Below, piece after piece: positions 55,801 to 64,000 of a stretch of 64,000 nt of DNA. The stretch comes from Eutreptiella sp. 'Long Island Sound 2002' (Eukaryota; Euglenozoa; Euglenophyceae; Eutreptiales; Eutreptiaceae): NCBI GenBank assembly GCA_964036045.1, contig OZ038382.1, forward strand, positions 131,998,556 through 132,062,555. The letters run 5' to 3'. Within the stretch, counting starts at the first letter, position 1, and each line of letters starts with the position of its first letter. Position numbers and translations under genes: made by a program. The notes under the pieces are model-generated. The model made no database searches. It saw nothing but the letters and a program-made list of their open reading frames with translations, and was not told the DNA's origin.

Positions 55801-58800
55801 CATACACTAAAGCCCCAAAGTACCCCGCAATTGTTGGCTCTCATAAATAGATTTTGAAAGCTTGGTCCGCCATCTGCCGTGCCCGTTCCCAACGCCACTG
55901 TTGAGGTGCTTTGTGAGATGGTACTTCACACCCACAGCTATCATGCACGAAAGTGGGGGCCGAGACCAAGGCTTGACACCGGAGTGAATTTAGCCCTCTT
56001 CATTGCGTATTTGCTGCTTGCTTAATGCTTGCTTGCCAAACCTAGTAGGTCCACCCTAGACACTGAGGACATTTTTAAAACCAAGACTAGTTCCACCGAC
56101 TTGGTGACCCTAACTCTGACCCTACCCCTAAGGCGCATTGGCTAACAACAGCAATTGCTGCTTGGTGCCCAAGGGGGCAAAAGGGGAAGGGGGTGGGGGG
56201 ACAAGGGTTTGAAAGGACACTGGGACACTTGCTTGGCGTCACATTAGGGCTAAATCAAAGATGAAATTTGGGACTGAAAAGGTGGGGGAAAGAGCATCAA
56301 GTACACGAGTAAAAAGGGGCAAATAAGAACGCATGTTGATGGCACTGATAACGATTCATGTCACTGCCAACCCTATAACCCCCTCGTTGGTTTTGCCCAC
56401 TCAAGCACCACCCCCTCTCAACCCCCCGCCGAGCACTCCCTCCACCACCACCTTGCAACTTCTTGCCCCCATAACCCTCCCCCAAACCCTTCCTCCCTTT
56501 GTTTGCTAGAGGGACACCCACCCCAAAACTCCACCGCACCCCTCCAGTTATACCCCGCCGGAACCCCTTCCTCTCTCACTCACCTGGCCCCAAAGACAAG
56601 GCCCCCTCCGCATTCCCCCTAAACAAGCCTTGTATTGCACCTTTGGTACTAAAATTGCCCACTTTATGGCTTTTTGGGAACTTGCATGGGCTATTGTTGG
56701 TAAAACATGGCTCCAAAAAAACCATAAACCAATTGAACCACTTGTTTGGACACGGTAGGTTTTGAAATTTTGAAACAACCATTTTTTGACCCACTTTTGG
56801 ACCCATGGGTGAACCCTGCAACCCTATGGTAGCACGTGCGCCATGCACCCTACACCACAGCGTGCCAATGGGGCATTGAGGGGTGTTGACAATATGGGAA
56901 AGGTTCGCGTGTGATCCCTTCATTAGTGAATCTAACGGCAAATCACCAGCGCAATCCATGGCAATCAATCCCAACACAAGAAGGTGGAGCGCGAAACAAT
57001 ATGCCAAAATAGGTGGTTTTCAAGGCCCACTTTGCGATCTTTTTTGCCCCAAAAGAGGTGGTTGAGCCCCCCATTCGGGTGCAAAACCAATTTAGCAGTG
57101 ATCAAAGGTGTTTGTTCATCATCTAGGGTCGTTCCAACGTAGATGGCCGCTCCATCGACACACTAAACTCCCCAACTACTCCAAAAAGGGCTTTTTGTCT
57201 TGCTTTTGTTGGCAGATTTTGAAACTTGGGTCTGCCGCTTGCAATGCCTGTTCCCGGCCGCCACCGTGAAATGCCTTCCTCAAAGTTTGTGTGATGCTAC
57301 GTCACACCACACTACCAAGTTTGACGAGCACCAAGGAGCAAGCAGCAAGCAAGAAGCAAGTAGGCGTGACATGGACAAGAGTCAAAAAAGCGTCCTTGTG
57401 CTTCATATTTGGCCGAAACTTTGATGAATGATAGCTTTCACCCGAGACAGAGAAGAAAATCATAAAACCTTTATGGTTACCACCATCTGGGTGATCCAGC
57501 TTGAACCCTCACGTCATCAAGGGTGAATATGGTTGGGGGACACATGGAGCAGTCCCTATAGCTCCCCAAAACCCCCGTTTGCTCGCTTTGATCAATCGAG
57601 AGACATCCCACCAGCACTCCCGCCAAGCCCCGCTGACCCCAACCCGCCTCTCCCTTTATCACCCTCTCCAAACCCTTCCCCGCTCGCTTTGCTAGCTCGA
57701 GAGACAAGCCCCCCCTCGTCCACACACATACCTTCGCCTGGATCTCACTCTACGCATTGTGGGCCCTAAATTTGCCCATTCAAAGGGTTTACGGCCACTT
57801 GCATGGGCTACTATGGGTAAAATTGGCTCAAAATGGCCTTAAACCACTTGTTGGAGCACCCCAAGTGGTCAACAAAAACCTTTGGAACAAAAATTTTGAC
57901 CACTTTTCGACCAACAAGTGACCTTCATGGCCCCACCGTTGCATGTGTGCCGTGCCCACCGGTGGTTGCAATCGGGCATTGAAGGGTGTTGATTGCATGG
58001 AAATAGTTTACAAGTGATCCCCTTCATCATTATCTATTGTCCCAAGGGTGCCCAACGCAATCCATTGTTGTCAAACGCAATACAAGAACCACACAAAGTG
58101 AAAGAAGAAGGTGGAAGTTGAAAAAGTATGCTTGCAAACAGGGTGCTTTTCAAGGTTGATTTTGTGGTACTTTCGGCCCAAAATAAGGTTGATCGGCCCA
58201 CTACTTGGGTGCAAAATCGACTATATAGTAGTCAAAGGTGATCGTTCATCATCCAGGTTGGTTCCAATGCAAATGGCCCCCTCCATGCATACACTAAAGC
58301 CCCAAAGTACCCCGCAATTGTTGGCTCTCATAAATAGATTTTGAAAGCTTGGTCCGCCATCTGCCGTGCCCGTTCCCAACGCCACTGTTGAGGTGCTTTG
58401 TGAGATGGTACTTCACACCCACAGCTATCATGCACGAAAGTGGGGGCCGAGACCAAGGCTTGACACCGGAGTGAATTTAGCCCTCTTCATTGCGTATTTG
58501 CTGCTTGCTTAATGCTTGCTTGCCAAACCTAGTAGGTCCACCCTAGACACTGAGGACATTTTTAAAACCAAGACTAGTTCCACCGACTTGGTGACCCTAA
58601 CTCTGACCCTACCCCTAAGGCGCATTGGCTAACAACAGCAATTGCTGCTTGGTGCCCAAGGGGGCAAAAGGGGAAGGGGGTGGGGGGACAAGGGTTTGAA
58701 AGGACACTGGGACACTTGCTTGGCGTCACATTAGGGCTAAATCAAAGATGAAATTTGGGACTGAAAAGGTGGGGGAAAGAGCATCAAGTACACGAGTAAA

Positions 58801-61590
58801 AAGGGGCAAATAAGAACGCATGTTGATGGCACTGATAACGATTCATGTCACTGCCAACCCTATAACCCCCTCGTTGGTTTTGCCCACTCAAGCACCACCC
58901 CCTCTCAACCCCCCGCCGAGCACTCCCTCCACCACCACCTTGCAACTTCTTGCCCCCATAACCCTCCCCCAAACCCTTCCTCCCTTTGTTTGCTAGAGGG
59001 ACACCCACCCCAAAACTCCACCGCACCCCTCCAGTTATACCCCGCCGGAACCCCTTCCTCTCTCACTCCCCTGGCCCCAAAGACAAGGCCCCATCCGCAT
59101 TCCCCCTAAACAAGCCTTGTATTGCACCTTTGGTACTAAAATTGCCCACTTTATGGCTTTTTGGGAACTTGCATGGGCTATTGTTGGTAAAACATGGCTC
59201 CAAAAAAACCATAAACCAATTGAACCACTTGTTTGGACACGGTAGGTTTTGAAATTTTGAAACAACCATTTTTTGACCCACTTTTGGACCCATGGGTGAA
59301 CCCTGCAACCCTATGGTAGCACGTGCGCCATGCACCCTACACCACAGCGTGCCAATGGGGCATTGAGGGGTGTTGACAATATGGGAAGCGTTCGCGTGTG
59401 ATCCCTTCATTAGTGAATCTAACGGCAAATCACCAGCGCAATCCATGGCAATCAATCCCAACACAAGAAGGTGGAGCGCGAAACAATATGCCAAAATAGG
59501 TGGTTTTCAAGGCCCACTTTGCAATCTTTTTCGCCCCAAAAGAGGTGGTTGAGCCCACCATTTGGGTGCAAAACCAATTTAGCAGTGATCAAAGGTGTTT
59601 GTTCATCATCTAGGGTCGTTCCAACGTAGATGGCCGCTCCATCGACACACTAAACTCCCCAACTACCCCAAAAGGGGCTTTTTTTCTTGCTTTTTTGGCA
59701 GATTTTGAAACTTGGGTCTGCCGCTTGCAATGCCTGTTCCCGGCCGCCACCGTGAAATGCCTTCCTCAAAGTTTGTGTGATGCTACGTCACACCACACTA
59801 CCAAGTTTGACGAGCACCAAGGAGCAAGCAGCAAGCAAGAAGCAAGTAGGCGTGACATGGACAAAGATCAAAAAAGCGTCCTTGTGCTTCATATTTGGCC
59901 GAAACTTTGATGAATGATAGCTTTCACCCGAGACAGTAAAGAAAATTATAAAACCTTTATGGTTACCACAATCTGGGTGATCCAGCTTGAACCCTCACGT
60001 CATCAAGGGTGAATATGGTTGGGGGACACATGGAGCAGTCCCTATAGCTCCCCAAAACCCCCGTTTGCTCGCTTTGATCAATCGAGAGACATCCCACCAG
60101 CACTCCCGCCAGGCCCCGCTTGACCCCAACCCCCCTCTCCCTTTATCACCCTCTCCAAACCCTTCCCCGCTCGCTTTGCTAGCTCGAGAGACAAGCCCCC
60201 CCCCCCCCGTCCACACACATACCTTCGCCTGGATCTCACTCTACGCATTGTGGGCCCTAAATTTGCCCATTTAAAGGGTTTACGGCCACTTGCATGGGCT
60301 ACTATGGGTAAAATTGGCTCAAAATAGCCTTAAACCACTTGTTGGAGCACCCCAAGTGGTCAACAAAAACCTTTGGAACAAAAATTTTGACCACTTTTCG
60401 ACCAACAAGTGACCTTCATGGCCCCACCGTTGCATGTGTGCCGTGCCCACCGGTGGTTGCAATCGGGCATTGAAGGGTGTTGATTGCATGGAAATAGTTT
60501 ACAAGTGATCCCCTTCATCATTATCTATTGTCCCAACGGTGCCCAACGCAATCCATTGTTGTCAAACGCAATACAAGAACCACACAAAGTGAAAGAAGAA
60601 GGTGGAAGTTGAAAAAGTATGCTTGCAAACAGGGTGCTTTTCAAGGTTGATTTTGTGGTACTTTCGGCCCAAAATAAGGTTGATCGGCCCACTACTTAGG
60701 TGCAAAATCGACTATATAGTGGTCAAAGGTGATCGTTCATCATCCAGGTTGGTTCCAATGCAAATGGCCCCCTCCATGCATACACTAAAGCCCCAAAGTA
60801 CCCCGCAATTGTTGGCTCTCATAAATAGATTTTGAAAGCTTGGTCCGCCATCTGCCGTGCCCGTTCCCAACGCCACTGTTGAGGTGCTTTGTGAGATGGT
60901 ACTTCACACCCACAGCTATCATGCACGAAAGTGGGGGCCGAGACCAAGGCTTGACACCGGAGTGAATTTAGCCCTCTTCATTGCGTATTTGCTGCTTGCT
61001 TAATGCTTGCTTGCCAAACCTAGTAGGTCCACCCTAGACACTGAGGACATTTTTAAAACCAAGACTAGTTCCACCGACTTGGTGACCCTAACTCTGACCC
61101 TACCCCTAAGGCGCATTGGCTAACAACAGCAATTGCTGCTTGGTGCCCAAGGGGGCAAAAGGGGAAGGGGGTGGGGGGACAAGGGTTTGAAAGGACACTG
61201 GGACACTTGCTTGGCGTCACATTAGGGCTAAATCAAAGATGAAATTTGGGACTGAAAAGGTGGGGGAAAGAGCATCAAGTACACGAGTAAAAAGGGGCAA
61301 ATAAGAACGCATGTCGATGGCACTGATAACGATTCATGCCACTGCCAACCCTATAACCCCCTCGTTGGTTTTGCCCACTCAAGCACCCCCCCCCCCCCCC
61401 CGAGCACTCCCTGCACGACCACCCTTCAACTTCTTGCCCCCATAACCCTCACCCAAACCCTTCCTCGCTTTGTTTGCTAGAGGGACACCCACCCCAAAGC
61501 TCCATCGCACCCCTCCAGTTATACCACGCCGGAACCCCTTCCTCTCTCACTCCCCTGGCCCCTCAGACAGAGCCCCCTCCGCATTCCCCC

Positions 61591-61618
61591 TATTAATAAT
61601 TATAATTCTGAATAATTA
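61591..61618. other. ~28-bp AT insertion private to one Sat3 unit
   Basis: The other units read CCCCCTAAACAAGCC here. Unit 5 has about 28 extra bases of almost pure A/T (TTAATAATTATAATTCTG...) inside the TAA. It is a private mark of this unit. Confidence 0.8.
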
Positions 61619-62514
61619 AACAAGCCTTGTATTGCACGTTTGGTACTAAAATTGCCCACTTTGTGGCTTTTTGGGAACTTGCGTGGGCTATTCGTGGTAA
61701 AACATGACTCCAAACAACTTGAAACCAATTAAACCACTTGTTTAGACACCGTAGGTGGTTGAGGAACAAATTTTGAAACAACCATTTTTTGACCCACTTT
61801 TGGAACCATGGGTGAACCCTGTAACCCTATGGTAACACGTGCGCTGTGCACCCTATACCACAGCGTGCCAAAGGGGCATTGAAGGGTGTTGACAATATGG
61901 AAAGGGTTTGCGTGTGATCCCGTAAATAGTAGTTCTGACGGCAAGTCACCAACGCAATCCATGGCAATCAATCCCAACACAAGAAGGTGGAGCGCGAAAC
62001 AATATGCCAAAATAGGTGGTTTTCAAGGCCCACTTTGCAATCTTTTTCGCCCCAAAAGAGGTGGTTGAGCCCACCATTTGGGTGCAAAACCAATTTAGCA
62101 GTGATCAAAGGTGTTTGTTCATCATCTAGGGTCGTTCCAACATAGATGGCCGCTCCATCGACACACTAAACTCCCCAACTACCCCAAAAAGGGCTTTTTT
62201 GTCTTGCTTTTTTTGGCAGATTTTGAGACTTGGGTCTGCCGCTTGCAATGCCTGTTCCCGGCCGCCACCGTGAAATGCCTTCCTCAAAGTTTGTGTGATG
62301 CTACGTCACACCACACTACAAAGTTTGGCGAGCACCAAGGAGCAAGCAGCAAGCAAGCAAGAAGCAAGTAGGCGTGAAATGGGTAAAAGTCAAAAAAGCG
62401 TCCTTGTGCTTCATATTTGGCCGAAACTTTGTAGTGATAGCTTTCACCTAAGACAGTAAAGAAGTTTATAAAAACCTTATGGTTACCACCATCTGGGTGA
62501 TCCACCTCGAACAG

Positions 62515-64000
62515 AGACGTCATCAAGGGTGAATATAGTTCGGGGACACATGGAGCAGTCCCTATAGCTCCCCAAAACCCCCGTTTGCTCGCTTTGATCG
62601 CTCGAGAGACATCCCACCAGCATTCCCGTCAAGCCCCCCCTAACCCCAACCCCCTTGTTTCATTATAGCCCTCTCCAAACCCTCCCCCCCCCACCACCAC
62701 ACACATACCTTCGCCTGGATCTCACTCTACGCATTGTGGGCCCTAAATTTGCCCATTTAAAGGGTTTACGGCCACTTGCATGGGCTACTATGGGTAAAAT
62801 TGGCTCAAAATAGCCTTAAACCACTTGTTGGAGCACCCCAAGTGGTCAACAAACACCTTTGGAACAAAAATTTTGACCACTTTTCGACCAACAAGTGACC
62901 CCCATGGCCCCACCGTTGCATGTGTGCCGGGCCGACCGGTGGTTGCAATCGGGCATTGAAGGGTGTTGATTGCATGGAAATACTTTACAAGTGATCCACT
63001 TCATCATTATTTATGGTCACAAGGGTGCCCAACGCAATCCATTGTTGTCAAACGCAATACAAGAACCACACAAAGTGAAAGAAGAAGGTGGAAGTTGAAA
63101 AAGTATGGTTGCAAACAGGGTGCTTTTCAAGGTTGATTTTGTGGTACTTTCGGCCCAAAATAAGGTTGATCGGCCCACTACTTGGGCGCAAAATCGACTA
63201 TATAGTGGTCAAAGGTGATCGTTAATCACCCATGTTGGTTCCAATGGCCCAAATGGCCCCCTCCATGCATACACTAGAGCCCCAAACTACCCCGCAACTG
63301 TTGGCTCTCGTGAATAGATTTTGAAAGCTTGGTCCGCCATTTGCCGCGCCCGTTCCCAACGCCACCGTTGAGGTGCTTGCTGAAACTTTGTGTGATGGTA
63401 CTTCACACGCACAGCTATCATGCACGAAACCAATTAAACCACTCGTTTGGGCACCGTAGGTGGTTGAGGAACAAAATTTGGAACAACCATTTTTGACCCA
63501 CTTTTGGACCCATGGGTGAACCCTGTAACCCTATGGTAGCACGTGCGCCATGCACCCTACACCACAGCGTGCCAATGGGGCATTGAGGGGTGTTGACAAT
63601 ATGGGAAAGGTTCGCGTGTGATCCCTTCATTAGTGAATCTAACGGCAAATCACCAGCGCAATCCATGGCAATCAATCCCAACACAAGAAGGTGGAGCCCA
63701 AAACAACATGCCACAAAAGGTGGTTTTCAAGGCCAACTTTGCGATCTTTTTCGCCCCAAAAGAGGTGGTTGAGCCCACCACTTGGGTGCCAAACCAATTT
63801 AGCAGTGATCAAAGGTGTTTGTTCATCATCTAGGTTGGTTGCAATGTAGATGGCCCCCTCCACGGATACACTAGACTCCCACACTGCCCCCAAAAGAGCT
63901 AGCTTTCTTGCTTTTTTTGGCAGATTTTGAAACTTGGGTGTGCCGCTTGCAATGCTTGTTCCCAGCTGCCAACGTGAAATGCCTTGCTCAAAGTTTGTGT
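62515..64000. repeat. Sat3 unit 6, internally deleted and truncated by window end
   Basis: The unit follows the normal order to ATCATGCACGAAA at 63,429, then jumps directly to the CCAATTAAACCACT box of the second half. About 0.8 kb present in the other units (for example 60,930-61,728) is missing, including the end of the first half and the C-rich stretch. Confidence 0.85.

Larger units (their letters stand above)
49895..64000. repeat. Satellite Sat3, ~2.49-kb units, runs off window end
   Basis: A truncated, diverged piece (49,895-50,000) is followed by tandem units. The anchor CACGTCATCAA or its variant falls at 50,071, 52,532, 55,023, 57,510, 59,996 and 62,515, giving spacings of 2,461, 2,491, 2,487, 2,486 and 2,519 bp. 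Units 2-5 are nearly identical. Each unit is a dimer: its first half (about 50,010-51,250) and second half (about 51,330-52,480) align colinearly at lower identity. Shared boxes include ACTTGCATGGGCTA, GACCCACTTTTGGAC/GACCACTTTTCGACC, GGTGCAAAA and GGTGATCGTTCATCATC-type. Small frames of 60-143 codons recur with the unit but shift or break between copies. Confidence 0.95.

Noticed and set aside
54061-59494. 143-codon minus frames in the second half of Sat3 units
   Set aside because: They are open in only two of the units and broken by small differences in others. No motif is present.
1-64000. Ribosomal RNA genes, functional tRNA genes or bacterial-type operons
   Set aside because: None was recognised on either strand.

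Overview
This looks like a window of repeat-rich eukaryotic nuclear DNA. The evidence is a 91-bp GT microsatellite, three unrelated satellite families with higher-order structure, a decayed non-LTR (LINE) retrotransposon with endonuclease, reverse transcriptase (RT) and probable RNase H segments, and tRNA-like A/B-box sequences. There are no operons or ribosome-binding sites and no recognisable housekeeping gene. An alga, plant or other protist is plausible, but nothing here fixes the lineage. About half of the window is satellite DNA, so most long open frames are repeat artefacts.

Layout. 1-4,960: single-copy-looking DNA with a perfect 14-bp inverted repeat at 1,932. 4,965-6,845: satellite Sat1 (period about 104 bp), interrupted in phase by a roughly 0.62-kb insert that is flanked by 25-bp direct repeats and carries a coding-like minus frame. 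7,013-7,656: a GC-rich coding-like minus region. 7,735-9,965: decayed duplications of a family with an approximately 200-bp period, with long G/C homopolymers. 9,966-19,550: mostly unique DNA with a few coding-like frames, a tRNA-like element, decamer arrays, a GT microsatellite and a 14-bp minisatellite. 19,552-22,618: one copy of a dispersed repeat, a coding-like minus region and an AT-rich, hairpin-rich island.

22,619-45,830 is satellite Sat2 (monomers of about 143 and 104 bp). A 6.7-kb block (23,044-29,774) interrupts it in perfect monomer phase. That block holds a minus-strand LINE (endonuclease, then RT, then an RNase H-like segment) and a small plus-strand open frame. 45,831-49,894: short AT-rich repeats, the second copy of the dispersed repeat, and a unique segment with three unrecognised coding-like frames. 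49,895-64,000: satellite Sat3, an approximately 2.49-kb unit that is itself a dimer of two diverged halves. It runs off the window end.

The most interesting signal is in the reading frames. Wherever a frame of the LINE can be followed by protein motifs, its in-frame stops are TAG (nine seen); TAA and TGA do not occur. One TAG replaces the conserved glutamine of the RT 'PQG' motif. Several unrecognised coding-like frames show the same pattern, although two other coding-like frames do contain TGA. Either TAG is a sense codon (probably Gln) in this genome, or the element decayed mainly by CAG-to-TAG change, as methylated CHG sites would. The sequence alone does not decide between these.
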